64,000 nt of DNA, taken from NCBI RefSeq assembly GCF_946480185.1, contig NZ_CAMLIG010000009.1, positions 1 to 64,000 on the forward strand. Direction: 5' to 3'. Of this stretch, positions 46,906 through 55,896 are shown piece after piece. Source of the DNA: an uncultured Pedobacter sp. GTDB taxonomy: Bacteria; Bacteroidota; Bacteroidia; Sphingobacteriales; Sphingobacteriaceae. Position numbers and translations under genes: made by a program. The notes under the pieces were generated by a model that ran no database searches, was not told the origin of the DNA, and saw nothing but the letters and a program-made list of their open reading frames with translations. Each line of letters opens with the position of its first letter. Positions within the stretch are counted from its first letter, which is position 1.

Positions 46906-47736
46906 ATGAAACAGAGATATCACAACAGCCAGAAAGAAGTAAAAGGAATGAATACCGCAGAACTGCGTGAACAATTCCTGATTGAGGATTTAATGACAAA
47001 AGGTGAAATTAAATTCACTTATAGCCATTATGATAGGGTTATTATTGGCGGGGCTGTACCCACAAACGAGATTTTGAAATTAGAAAATTACCCAATGTTA
47101 AGAGCCGATTTCTTTTTAGAAAGAAGAGAAATGGGCGTAATTAACGTTGCCGGAGAAGGAAGCATCAGCGTTGATGGGAAAACTTACGATTTAGCAAAAA
47201 AAGATTGTTTATACATTAGCAGAGGAAGCAAAGACATCAGTTTTTCTTCTAAAAATGCCAATTCGCCAGCAGAATTTTACATTTTATCTGCACCGGCACA
47301 TAAAGAGTACCCAACTACTTTGATGAAAGAAGCAGATGCCACCCCGGTAGTTTTAGGTTCTGCAGAAACATCAAACCACAGAACAATCCATAAATATATT
47401 TATGCGGATGGCATACAAAGTTGCCAATTGGTAATGGGTTTAACCACATTAACTACTGGTAGCGTTTGGAATACCATGCCATCGCATGTTCATGACAGAA
47501 GAATGGAAGCTTATTTCTATTTCGATGTTGCAACGGATCAAACAGTTTTCCATTTTATGGGCGAACCACAAGAAACCCGCCACATGACAGTTCACAACAA
47601 CCAGGCAATTATTAGCCCGCCTTGGTCTATCCACTCGGGTTGCGGCACAACCAATTACTCATTTATTTGGGGAATGGGCGGCGAAAACCAAGATTATGGC
47701 GATATGGATGCGGTTGCCATTATCGACTTAAAATAG
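46906..47736 (+). CDS. kduI: 5-dehydro-4-deoxy-D-glucuronate isomerase
   Basis: A product of 276 residues, the normal KduI length. It isomerises 4-deoxy-L-threo-5-hexosulose uronate (DKI, from unsaturated uronates released by polysaccharide lyases) to DKII, the substrate of KduD. It has a double-stranded beta-helix (cupin) fold, and the metal site is in MPSHVHDRRMEAYFYF, with later histidines in PPWSIHSGCG. The FIWGMGGENQDYGDMDAVAI end is typical. A strong terminator follows, so kduD and kduI may form one transcript separate from uxaC. Confidence 0.96.
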   Translation: MKQRYHNSQKEVKGMNTAELREQFLIEDLMTKGEIKFTYSHYDRVIIGGAVPTNEILKLENYPMLRADFFLERREMGVINVAGEGSISVDGKTYDLAKKDCLYISRGSKDISFSSKNANSPAEFYILSAPAHKEYPTTLMKEADATPVVLGSAETSNHRTIHKYIYADGIQSCQLVMGLTTLTTGSVWNTMPSHVHDRRMEAYFYFDVATDQTVFHFMGEPQETRHMTVHNNQAIISPPWSIHSGCGTTNYSFIWGMGGENQDYGDMDAVAIIDLK

Positions 47737-47749
47737 CTCAAAATCTTTT

Positions 47750-47812
47750 AAGCCCCCCTTTCATTGTTAAATTTGGTTAGGTTCTAATGAAACTTTTTGG
47801 GGGGCTTTTTAA
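47750..47812 (+). terminator. Rho-independent terminator after kduI
   Basis: AAGCCCCCC (47750-47758) pairs with GGGGGGCTT (47799-47807), extended by TTTCATT/AATGAAA inside, and is followed by a T-run. It ends about 20 bases before the uxaC start codon. Confidence 0.8.
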
Positions 47813-47832
47813 AAAATTATATTCATAAAAAA

Positions 47833-49239
47833 ATGAAAGACGGAAACGTAATCCCTGATGATTTTTTATTGTATTCTGAAAGCGCCAGAATACTTTATCA
47901 TAACTACGCCAAAGACTTGCCAGTTATTGATTACCACAACCATTTGCCTCCAAATGAGATAGCCGAGAATAAAAACTTTGCTAACATGACTCAAATTTGG
48001 CTAAAAGGTGATCATTACAAATGGAGAGCCATGCGTACTTTAGCGGTAGATGAGCGTTTCATCACGGGCGACGCTTCTGATGAAGAAAAATTTATGGCCT
48101 GGGCAAAAGTAGTTCCGGCTACGGTAAGAAACCCATTGTTTCATTGGACCCACATGGAACTTAAAAAACCGTTTGGCGTAAACAAGTTCTTAAACGAAAA
48201 CTCTGCAAAAGAAATTTACCAACACGGTAACCAACTTTTAGCACAAAAAGATTTTTCAACCCAGGGTTTGTTAAAACAATTTAACGTGAAAATGGTAGGC
48301 ACAACAGATGACCCAACAGATTCTTTGCAGCACCATAAAACTTTAATTGACCAAAATTTTGAGATTAAGGTAAAACCGTCTTTCCGTCCGGATAAATCTT
48401 TGTTTATTCACGATGCAAGCACTTACCTGCCGTACATCAAAAAGCTTTCCGCTGCTTCTGGCGTAGAAATTACTGATATTGAATCACTTTTGGCCGCATT
48501 GCGTAACCGGATTGAGTTTTTTGCAGCTCATGGCGCTTCCATCTCAGACCACGGTTTAAACAAAATCCCATCAAAGGTAACACTTACAGATGCTCAAAAA
48601 ACTGAGTACACTAAATTTTTGAAAGGTGAGGTTAACGAATACTCGGATGCTGATGCCTTTGCTGGTTATGTACTAACAGAACTTTGCAAAATTTACCATG
48701 AAAAAGGTTGGGTTCAACAGTTTCACTTAGGTGCAATAAGAAATAACAACCACGGCATGTTGCGTAAATTAGGGATGGATACCGGTTATGATTCTATCGG
48801 CGATTATCCACATGCACAAAGCTTATCCAACTTCTTAGGTAATTTAAGTTTGGATGATCAGCTGGCGAAAACCATTATCTATAACCTTAACCCGGCAGAT
48901 AACGACGTTTTTGCAACCATGACCGCCAACTTTGCTGATGGTAAAATTAAAGGAAAAGTGCAGTTTGGTTCTGGCTGGTGGTTTTTAGACCAAAAAGACG
49001 GAATGGAAAAACAGTTGACTTCCTTATCAAACATGGGTGTGCTAAGCACTTTTGTTGGGATGTTAACAGATTCCCGCAGTTTCCTTTCTTTCCCTCGTCA
49101 CGAGTATTTCAGAAGAATACTTTGTAACCTTTTAGGCAGTGAAATGGAAAACGGACAAGTGCCTAACGACGAGAAATGGATTGGTGGCATTGTGAGTGAT
49201 ATTTGCTACAACAACGCTAAGGAATATTTTGGTTTGTAA
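47833..49239 (+). CDS. uxaC: Glucuronate isomerase
   Basis: A product of 468 residues from MKDGNVIPDDFLLYSESA. The frame is open 36 bases upstream into the kduI terminator, so that start is rejected. It interconverts D-glucuronate with D-fructuronate (and galacturonate with tagaturonate). It has the amidohydrolase-like fold with metal-site motif DYHNHLPPNEI near the N-terminus, KVSFRPD-like (VKPSFRPDKS) and QFHLGAIRNNN in the middle, and the FPRHEYFRRILCNLLG segment near the end. UxaB/UxuB, needed to continue from fructuronate, is not in the window. Confidence 0.96.
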   Translation: MKDGNVIPDDFLLYSESARILYHNYAKDLPVIDYHNHLPPNEIAENKNFANMTQIWLKGDHYKWRAMRTLAVDERFITGDASDEEKFMAWAKVVPATVRNPLFHWTHMELKKPFGVNKFLNENSAKEIYQHGNQLLAQKDFSTQGLLKQFNVKMVGTTDDPTDSLQHHKTLIDQNFEIKVKPSFRPDKSLFIHDASTYLPYIKKLSAASGVEITDIESLLAALRNRIEFFAAHGASISDHGLNKIPSKVTLTDAQKTEYTKFLKGEVNEYSDADAFAGYVLTELCKIYHEKGWVQQFHLGAIRNNNHGMLRKLGMDTGYDSIGDYPHAQSLSNFLGNLSLDDQLAKTIIYNLNPADNDVFATMTANFADGKIKGKVQFGSGWWFLDQKDGMEKQLTSLSNMGVLSTFVGMLTDSRSFLSFPRHEYFRRILCNLLGSEMENGQVPNDEKWIGGIVSDICYNNAKEYFGL

Positions 49240-49246
49240 AATTTAA

Positions 49247-49340
49247 CGTCACCTTGAGGGAAACGAGAGGTCTCATAAGCAATTTACCATGCAAAATGTA
49301 AACCTTTTAGATGAGATGTCTCCTACCATCGACATGATGA
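49247..49340. repeat. Inverted-repeat element, diverged copy
   Basis: The left end has CGTCACCTTGAGGGAAACGA and AGGTCTCATAAGC; the right end has GATGAGATGTCTCC and CGACATGATGA. It is the same layout as the 10.7-kb copy, and lies between uxaC and its terminator. Confidence 0.6.
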
Positions 49341-49363
49341 AATTTAAAATAATTGTTTCTATC

Positions 49364-49402
49364 AAATAGGCACAACCTTAATTAGGTTGATGCCTATTTT
49401 TT
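49364..49402 (+). terminator. Rho-independent terminator after uxaC
   Basis: AAATAGGCA/TGCCTATTT with an inner AACCT/AGGTT stem and a T-run. It ends about 47 bases before the kdgK start. Confidence 0.8.
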
Positions 49403-49448
49403 TAAATGCACAAGCAACAATTAATTCAATGCCGTAAAAAATAAACAG

Positions 49449-50465
49449 ATGAAAAAAGTACTTTCTTTTGGGGAATTGTTATTGAGGATATCACCTTCTC
49501 CAATAAATGATCCGCATTCAGAAAAAAATCCTTTTACACTTTATATGGGCGGTGCCGAAGCAAACACTGCTACCGCACTTGCCGGCTGGAACATCCCTGT
49601 GCGTTACTGTACGGCTTTGCCAGACAATTTCATGAGTCGGCATGTGATTGATTACCTGGATTATAAAGGTATTTTCACTTCCTCTATTTTATTTAGCGGA
49701 GACCGGATTGGCGTTTATTACCTGGAGCGTGGTGCCGATTTAAAAGGCAGTATGGTTTATGACAGAGCCAACTCTTCCTTCTCGCAATTAAAACGCGGAA
49801 TGATAGACTGGGACAAAGTACTGCGAGATGTTTCTTGGTTTAACTTTACGGCCATAAGTCCGGCTTTAACGCAAGATGTTGCCGATGTTTGTTTAGAAGG
49901 TATCCAAGCCGCATCAAAAAAAGGAATTACCATTTCATGCGATTTAAATTACCGCAGCAAACTATGGAAATATGGTAAACAGCCTATCGAAATCATGCCC
50001 AAATTAATTGAGTATTGCGATGTGGTAATGGGCAATATATGGGCTGCAAATAGTTTACTGGGGACGAGTATTGATTTGGATATCCATAGCAAAGGCAACA
50101 GAGCGGATTACCTCGCTCATGCAGAAAGTACGTCAAAAGAAATCATCCAAAAATTCCCTAAAGTAAAAAGTGTAGCCAATACTTTTAGGTTTGATAGTGA
50201 TGATAATGACCTTAAATATTACACCAGTTTGTTTACCGATGGCAAATCATATCATTCGCAAGAATTTAATTGTGAAGGTGTTGTTGACCGTTCTGGCAGT
50301 GGAGACTGCTTTATGGCAGGCTTAATTTATGGCTTTTACAACCAAAACCCACCGCAAGAAATTATTGATTATGCAACTTCTGCGGCGTTTGGCAAATTGC
50401 AGGAACAAGGTGATACCACCGGGCAGGATGTTTTGACTGTGAAAAGAGGCGAATTGGGGAAGTAA
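49449..50465 (+). CDS. kdgK: 2-dehydro-3-deoxygluconokinase (PfkB family)
   Basis: A product of 338 residues. It phosphorylates 2-keto-3-deoxygluconate to KDPG. PfkB sugar-kinase signs are LSFGELLLRISPSP at the start, YMGGAEANTATALAGW for substrate binding and the catalytic-base motif VDRSGSGDCFMAGLIYG. The specific call depends on context with kduD, kduI and uxaC, whose products converge on KDG. KDPG aldolase (eda), the next step, is not adjacent and the following DNA holds the metH riboswitch. Confidence 0.9.
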   Translation: MKKVLSFGELLLRISPSPINDPHSEKNPFTLYMGGAEANTATALAGWNIPVRYCTALPDNFMSRHVIDYLDYKGIFTSSILFSGDRIGVYYLERGADLKGSMVYDRANSSFSQLKRGMIDWDKVLRDVSWFNFTAISPALTQDVADVCLEGIQAASKKGITISCDLNYRSKLWKYGKQPIEIMPKLIEYCDVVMGNIWAANSLLGTSIDLDIHSKGNRADYLAHAESTSKEIIQKFPKVKSVANTFRFDSDDNDLKYYTSLFTDGKSYHSQEFNCEGVVDRSGSGDCFMAGLIYGFYNQNPPQEIIDYATSAAFGKLQEQGDTTGQDVLTVKRGELGK

Positions 50466-50628
50466 GTAATCTCATTATGGCTTTTAATTTATCAAAATCA
50501 GAAAAATACAGTAAATTTTTAGGCTTAGCTAAACAAAAGTTTGTTACAAGTCATATTCAACTTTTACATGCTAGTGTTAATGGGCCTAGCATTTGCTTTT
50601 AAGCCAACAATGTTGCACCTTTGCAGCG
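50466..50628. other. Short region with possible small frame and weak terminator
   Basis: An ATG frame of 41 codons (50477-50602, MAFNLSKSEKYSKF...) is present but overlaps both a hairpin (ATGCTAG/CTAGCAT, 50568-50592) and the riboswitch promoter. I cannot say whether it is translated. Confidence 0.3.
50592..50623 (+). promoter_or_regulatory. Promoter of the SAM riboswitch-metH transcript
   Basis: TTTG (50592-50595), a 20-base spacer, and CACCTTTG (50616-50623) fit the Bacteroidota TTTG-N19-21-TAnnTTTG promoter with one mismatch. The predicted start of transcription falls at about the first base of the riboswitch P1 helix. Confidence 0.6.
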
Positions 50629-50739
50629 CTTATAGAGAAAGACGGAGGGATTAGACCCAACGATGTCTTAGCAACCTGTTTAAAATAAGGTGCTAAATTC
50701 TATCCAGTTCTGAGTGCATCGGAAAGCGGAAAAGATAAG
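50629..50739 (+). ncRNA. SAM-I (S-box) riboswitch
   Basis: The SAM-I core is clear. P1 is CTTAT (50629-50633) with ATAAG (50735-50739). AGAGAAAGACGGAGGGA carries the K-turn side, then ATTAGACCCAACGATGTC, TTAGCAACCTG and AAGGTGCTAAATTC in order, and GGAAAGCGGAAAAGATAAG closes. It senses S-adenosylmethionine and turns off expression of the methionine genes downstream. Downstream a weak AAAGTC/GACTTT hairpin could be the terminator, but its T-run is poor; control at translation is also possible. Confidence 0.9.
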
Positions 50740-50794
50740 TGAAAGTCTTAATTCCTACACCGACTTTTCTTAATAAGCATTTTAGTAGTGAGAT

Positions 50795-50881
50795 AATAGT
50801 ATTGAGTATTGAGATGACTACATCATGGAATTTCCGATACGTAATACGCTTTACTCAATACGCTGTACTCAATACTCAGAA
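50795..50881. repeat. Low-complexity inverted strings just before the metH start
   Basis: TGAGTATTGAG (50803-50813) pairs perfectly with CTCAATACTCA (50868-50878), and a second 10-bp pairing GTATTGAGTA/TACTCAATAC is possible. The distal arm ends three bases before the metH ATG. The same words occur at 9500-9615 and 54595-54745. Confidence 0.6.
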
Positions 50882-53800
50882 ATGGATATCAGAAAAGAAT
50901 TAGAGAAAAGAATATTAGTGATAGATGGCGCCATGGGAACCATGATTCAGCAATACAGATTGTCTGAAGAAGATTTCCGTGGAGAGCGTTTTAAAAATCA
51001 TCCTTCAGATGTTAAAGGGAATAATGATTTATTAAACATCACTCGTCCAGACGTTATTAAAGCGGTTCACGCTAAATATTTGGATGCTGGCGCAGATATT
51101 ATTGAAACCAATACTTTTAGTACCCAGCGCATTTCCATGGCCGATTATGGTATGGAAGATTTATCGTACGAATTGAGTTTCGAAGGTGCCAAAATTGCCA
51201 AAGAAGTTGCTGCTGAATATACCTTAAAAAATCCTGAGAAACCACGTTTTGTTGCTGGCGCAGTTGGCCCAACCAACCGTACGCTTTCCATGTCGCCAGA
51301 CGTAAATGACCCCGGTTACCGGGCAATCACATTCGAAGAACTAGAAGCCGCTTATTACGAGCAAGTTCGCGGTTTAGTAGATGGTGGCGCCGATTTATTA
51401 TTGGTAGAAACTATTTTTGATACGCTAAATGCAAAAGCTGCAATTTTTGCTATCAAACGCTATGAGGAAGTAATCGGGAGAAAGATTGAAATCATGATCT
51501 CCGGAACCATTACGGACGCCTCGGGCAGAACTTTATCCGGGCAAACCGTGGAAGCTTTTTTAAACTCCATGCGTCATGGCGAGTTGCTTTCTATCGGTTT
51601 AAACTGTGCTTTGGGCGCAAAAGATATGCGTCCGCATATTCAGGAACTTTCAGAAAAAGCAGATCTATTTGTTTCGGCCTATCCAAATGCAGGTTTGCCT
51701 AACGAGTTTGGCGAGTACGACGAAACCGCATCGCAAACGGCGGTTTTGGTAGAAGATTTTATCGCATCGGGCTTTGTAAACATCATTGGTGGCTGTTGTG
51801 GAACTACTCCGGCTCACATTAAAGCAATGGCAGATATCGCCACTAAATATCCGCCGCGGAAAGTTCCTCATGCCGAACCTTTTATGCGTTTATCAGGCTT
51901 GGAGGCCTTTACCATAAAGCCCGACACCATGTTTGTAAATGTGGGCGAGCGCACAAACGTAACGGGTTCCCCAAAGTTTTCTAAACTGATTTTAAGTGGC
52001 GATTTTGACACTGCACTCTCCATTGCCCGCCAACAGGTAGAAGGTGGCGCACAGGTGATCGACGTGAACATGGATGAAGGAATGCTCGATTCTGAAGTCG
52101 CAATGACCAAATTTTTAAACCTGATTGCCTCGGAACCTGATATTTCTAAACTGCCCATCATGGTAGATTCATCCAAATGGAGTGTGATAGAAGCGGGTTT
52201 AAAATGCTTGCAGGGTAAGGGAATTGTAAACTCCATTTCCCTAAAAGAAGGCGAAGAAAAATTCAAAGAATACGCTCATAAAATAAAACAGTATGGCGCT
52301 GCAACGGTGGTTATGGCTTTCGACGAACAAGGTCAGGCCGATAATTTAGAACGCCGAAAAGAAATCTGCAAAAGGTCTTATGATATTTTGGTGAATGAGG
52401 TAGGTTTTCCGCCTCAGGACATTATTTTCGACCCTAATATTTTAACGGTTGCCACCGGATTAGAGGAGCATAACAATTACGCTGTTGATTTTATCGCAGC
52501 TACAAAATGGATCAAAGAAAATCTTCCGTATGCTAAAGTAAGTGGCGGAGTTTCTAATATTTCCTTCTCTTTCAGAGGAAACAACACCGTTCGTGAGGCC
52601 ATGCACTCCGCATTTTTATACCACGCCATTAAAGCGGGTTTAGATATGGGAATTGTGAACGCCGGAATGTTGGAGGTGTACGAGGAAATCCCGAAAGAAC
52701 TGCTCGAAAAAGTAGAAGACGTATTGCTAAACCGTCGTCCGGATGCAACAGAAATCTTAGTTGACTACGCCGAAACCGTAAAAAACAAAGGAAAGGTTGT
52801 GGTTAAGGATGAAGAATGGCGCAAAGGAACTGTACAGGAACGTCTTGCACACTCTTTGGTGAAAGGAATTATCGATTATTTAGATATTGATGTTGAGGAA
52901 GCCCGTTTACAATATCCTTTACCAATTGAGGTGATTGAAGGTCCGTTAATGGACGGGATGAACGTAGTTGGCGATTTATTTGGTGCCGGAAAAATGTTTT
53001 TACCGCAAGTGGTAAAATCGGCAAGGGTGATGAAAAAAGCCGTGGCCATTCTGATGCCTTATATTGAAGCTGGGAAAGTTGCCGGAGCGAGCAGCAGCGC
53101 CGGAAAAGTATTAATGGCAACCGTAAAAGGCGACGTTCATGATATCGGGAAAAATATTGTAGGCGTAGTTTTGGCCTGCAACAATTTTGAGGTAATTGAT
53201 TTAGGCGTAATGGTTCCGGCTAACAAAATCATTGAAGAAGCCAGAAAACACAACGTGGACATCATCGGCCTTAGCGGACTAATTACGCCATCTTTAGACG
53301 AAATGGTTCACTTCGCCAAAGAAATGGAGCGTGAAGGATTTACCATTCCCTTGCTGGTAGGTGGCGCAACTACTTCCAGAATCCACACGGCGGTAAAAGT
53401 AGATCCGTTTTACAGCGGTGCAGTGGTGCATGTTCTGGATGCTTCCAGAAGCGTTGGCGTTTGTAGCCAATTGTTGGCAAAAGACACCAAAGAGGCCTAC
53501 ATTAAAAACTTTAAAGAAGAATACGAAAAAACCCGCGACAACTACAATAAAAAGAAGGTCACAAAAAACTTTTTGCCGATTGCAGAGGCTCGGGCTAATA
53601 AATATCAGATCAATTTAGAAAACTTAAAGCCGGTTAAACCGAAGTTCTTTGGGACAAAAGTTTTAGATAATTATCCGTTAGAGGAATTGGTTCCGTATAT
53701 TGATTGGACTCCGTTTTTTCATACTTGGGAGTTAAGAGGTTCGTATCCTCGGATTTTTGAAGACGAATTTGTAGGCGTAGAAGCAAAAAAATTATTTGAC

Positions 53801-54589
53801 GATGCCCAAAAATTATTAAAACGCATTGTTGATGAGAAACTCCTCACCGCAAAAGCCGTATTCGGTTTCTGGCCGGCGAATACTGTTGGTGATGATATCG
53901 TTTTGGAAGTTGGAGAGTCCGCAGTCGGAGGTCCGCAGTCCACCGACGCAACGTCTCAATCCTCAAATCTCAAATCTCAAGTCTCGATTCACACGCTTCG
54001 CCAACAGGCAGAAAAACCAAAAGGCGAGGTTTATTATGCGCTTTCGGATTTTATAGCACCGAAAGAAAGTGGAATTCAGGATTATTTTGGAGCATTTGCC
54101 GTAACTGCCGGACATGGAACTGATGAGTTGGTAGCAGAATTCCAGAAAAGTTTTGACGACTACAACAGCATCATGACCAAAGCCTTAGCCGATAGATTAG
54201 CGGAAGCTTTCGCCGAGAAACTACATGAAATGGTGCGCAAAGATTATTGGGGATATGTGAGTGATGAAGCACTAAACAGCGAAGAACTGATTAAAGAAAA
54301 ATATCAGGGAATTCGTCCGGCGCCAGGTTATCCCGCTTGCCCAGACCATACAGAAAAAGCAACTTTATGGGAACTACTGAAAGCGGATAAGGAAATAGGT
54401 TTAGAAATCACCGAAAGTTTTGCGATGTACCCAACAGCGGCGGTTAGTGGATTTTATTTCGCCAACCCCGAATCCCGCTATTTTGGTTTAGGAAAAATCA
54501 ACAAAGACCAAATAGAGGATTACGCACAGCGCAAAAACATGGACCTTGAAACTACTGAAAGGTGGATGAGCCCTAATTTGGGGTATTAA
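50882..54589 (+). CDS. metH: Cobalamin-dependent methionine synthase
   Basis: A product of 1235 residues from [19 protein letters not shown]. The frame is open 57 bases upstream, but that part is the low-complexity inverted string. MetH moves a methyl group from 5-methyltetrahydrofolate to homocysteine. Modules: homocysteine domain with zinc cysteines (GLNCALGA and [10 protein letters not shown]), pterin-binding domain ([14 protein letters not shown]), cap, and B12 domain with [11 protein letters not shown] (cobalt ligand His753). The C-terminal AdoMet activation domain has [17 protein letters not shown]. In this last domain residues about 1011-1035 form an extra loop (Gly/Ser/Gln/Thr-rich) made of DNA like the local intergenic strings. 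The SAM-I riboswitch controls it. Confidence 0.97.
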   Translation: MDIRKELEKRILVIDGAMGTMIQQYRLSEEDFRGERFKNHPSDVKGNNDLLNITRPDVIKAVHAKYLDAGADIIETNTFSTQRISMADYGMEDLSYELSFEGAKIAKEVAAEYTLKNPEKPRFVAGAVGPTNRTLSMSPDVNDPGYRAITFEELEAAYYEQVRGLVDGGADLLLVETIFDTLNAKAAIFAIKRYEEVIGRKIEIMISGTITDASGRTLSGQTVEAFLNSMRHGELLSIGLNCALGAKDMRPHIQELSEKADLFVSAYPNAGLPNEFGEYDETASQTAVLVEDFIASGFVNIIGGCCGTTPAHIKAMADIATKYPPRKVPHAEPFMRLSGLEAFTIKPDTMFVNVGERTNVTGSPKFSKLILSGDFDTALSIARQQVEGGAQVIDVNMDEGMLDSEVAMTKFLNLIASEPDISKLPIMVDSSKWSVIEAGLKCLQGKGIVNSISLKEGEEKFKEYAHKIKQYGAATVVMAFDEQGQADNLERRKEICKRSYDILVNEVGFPPQDIIFDPNILTVATGLEEHNNYAVDFIAATKWIKENLPYAKVSGGVSNISFSFRGNNTVREAMHSAFLYHAIKAGLDMGIVNAGMLEVYEEIPKELLEKVEDVLLNRRPDATEILVDYAETVKNKGKVVVKDEEWRKGTVQERLAHSLVKGIIDYLDIDVEEARLQYPLPIEVIEGPLMDGMNVVGDLFGAGKMFLPQVVKSARVMKKAVAILMPYIEAGKVAGASSSAGKVLMATVKGDVHDIGKNIVGVVLACNNFEVIDLGVMVPANKIIEEARKHNVDIIGLSGLITPSLDEMVHFAKEMEREGFTIPLLVGGATTSRIHTAVKVDPFYSGAVVHVLDASRSVGVCSQLLAKDTKEAYIKNFKEEYEKTRDNYNKKKVTKNFLPIAEARANKYQINLENLKPVKPKFFGTKVLDNYPLEELVPYIDWTPFFHTWELRGSYPRIFEDEFVGVEAKKLFDDAQKLLKRIVDEKLLTAKAVFGFWPANTVGDDIVLEVGESAVGGPQSTDATSQSSNLKSQVSIHTLRQQAEKPKGEVYYALSDFIAPKESGIQDYFGAFAVTAGHGTDELVAEFQKSFDDYNSIMTKALADRLAEAFAEKLHEMVRKDYWGYVSDEALNSEELIKEKYQGIRPAPGYPACPDHTEKATLWELLKADKEIGLEITESFAMYPTAAVSGFYFANPESRYFGLGKINKDQIEDYAQRKNMDLETTERWMSPNLGY
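53911..53990. repeat. Intergenic-type low-complexity string inside metH
   Basis: AGTCCGCAGTCGGAGGTCC resembles 8052-8076, and CTCAAATCTCAAATCTC resembles 9589-9613. The segment is read in frame as an extra loop in the MetH activation domain between DDIVLEV and HTLRQQ. Confidence 0.6.
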
Positions 54590-54592
54590 AAT

Positions 54593-54750
54593 AGATATGA
54601 GAATTGAGATATGAGTATTGAGAATCTGCTTTGTCGACCACCTCGCTACTCATTACAAATTAAATAGATTTGGGTATTGAAATTTGAGTATAGAGAAAAT
54701 CTGCTTTGTCGGTCATCTCACTACTCACTACTCATTACTCACTACTTAAA
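54593..54750. repeat. Tandem low-complexity string between metH and metF
   Basis: Two units with a period of 75 bases, each with a TGAGTATTGAG-like stretch, AATCTGCTTTGTCG (54623-54636 and 54698-54711) and a CTCACTACTCATTAC-like end. The string ends just before the metF start codon. Confidence 0.6.
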
Positions 54751-54755
54751 AAAAA

Positions 54756-55712
54756 ATGAAAATTACCGACCATATAAAAAACGCAAACGGGAAAACGCTT
54801 TTCTCTTTCGAACTTTTACCGCCAATTAAGGGGCAAAGTATCCAATGGATTTACGATGCCATTGATCCTTTGATGGAATTTAAACCACCTTTTATTGATG
54901 TAACATCCTTAAGAGAAGATTATATCTATAAGGAAAAAGACAACGGCTTGCTTGAAAAAGTTTCGTACCGTAAACGTCCTGGAACTATCGCCATTTGTGC
55001 GGCCATTATCAATAAATATGGCGTGGATGCGGTTCCGCATTTAATCTGTGGTGGTTTTACCAAAGAAGAAACCGAAAATGCACTGATTGATTTGCAGTTT
55101 TTAGGAATCGACAATGTTTTGGCTTTAAGAGGTGATGCCCGCAAAGCAGATTCTTCGTTTGTGCCCACCCCGGGCGGGCATTGCTATGCTACGGATTTAA
55201 TTCAACACATTAAAGACCATAACTCAGGCAAGTTTTTGCATGAAGATGTTGTTTCTGATGACAACAGCGATTTTTGTATAGGTGTGGCAGGTTATCCAGA
55301 AAAACATTTTGAATCACCAAACCTAAAAACAGATTTTGCATACCTAAAGAAAAAAGTGGATTTGGGCGCTGATTTTATTGTTACCCAAATGTTTTTTGAT
55401 AACCAGAAATACTTTGATTTCGTTAAAAAATGCCGAGAAAACGATATCAACGTACCCATTATTCCGGGATTAAAACCGATTAGTGCAATTGGACAATTGG
55501 TAGCATTGCCGAAAATTTTCCATATCGATTTACCTGAAGAGTTAAGTGAGGCTGTAGCAAGTTGCAAAACCACTAAAGATGTAAAACAAGTAGGCACCGA
55601 GTTTATGATTCAGCAATGTAAAGAACTAATGGACTTTGGTGTCCCGGTACTTCACTTTTACACCATGGGCAGGCCACAGCAAACCTACGATATTGCAAAG
55701 GCGATATTTTAA
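54756..55712 (+). CDS. metF: Methylenetetrahydrofolate reductase
   Basis: A product of 318 residues. It reduces 5,10-methylene-THF to 5-methyl-THF, the methyl donor of MetH. It is an FAD-dependent TIM barrel: FSFELLPPIKG at the start has the catalytic glutamate region; the VLALRGDARKADSSF and DFIVTQMFFDNQKYFDFV segments bind folate and FAD. It follows metH by 166 bases of low-complexity repeat with no terminator seen, so it is probably in the same riboswitch-controlled transcript. Confidence 0.95.
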   Translation: MKITDHIKNANGKTLFSFELLPPIKGQSIQWIYDAIDPLMEFKPPFIDVTSLREDYIYKEKDNGLLEKVSYRKRPGTIAICAAIINKYGVDAVPHLICGGFTKEETENALIDLQFLGIDNVLALRGDARKADSSFVPTPGGHCYATDLIQHIKDHNSGKFLHEDVVSDDNSDFCIGVAGYPEKHFESPNLKTDFAYLKKKVDLGADFIVTQMFFDNQKYFDFVKKCRENDINVPIIPGLKPISAIGQLVALPKIFHIDLPEELSEAVASCKTTKDVKQVGTEFMIQQCKELMDFGVPVLHFYTMGRPQQTYDIAKAIF

Positions 55713-55720
55713 TTTAGCTC

Positions 55721-55775
55721 TTTTGTCAGGCTGAACGGAGTCGATTTATTGTCAGGCTGAGCCTAGTCAAAGCCC
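55721..55775. repeat. Short direct repeat TTGTCAGGCTGA
   Basis: TTGTCAGGCTGAACGGAGTCG and TTGTCAGGCTGAGCCTAGTC follow each other after metF. It resembles GTCAGGCTGAGC-type intergenic repeats of this phylum (from memory, not searched). Confidence 0.5.
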
Positions 55776-55896
55776 CACCATATAGTTAAACATTTCGACT
55801 TCGTTCTATGTGGCAAAATTGTATGAGATAGGAAAGCTTTTTCATTTGTCAACGTGGTTTATATTCCCGTTTTTTGCATAATTAATATCCAACAAA

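Noticed and set aside
50477..50602. 41-codon ATG frame after kdgK
   Set aside because: It overlaps a hairpin and the riboswitch promoter and has no ribosome-binding sequence; not supported enough to call a gene.
50825..50881. N-terminal extension of MetH
   Set aside because: It is encoded by the low-complexity inverted string; ATG at 50882 gives the normal MetH start.
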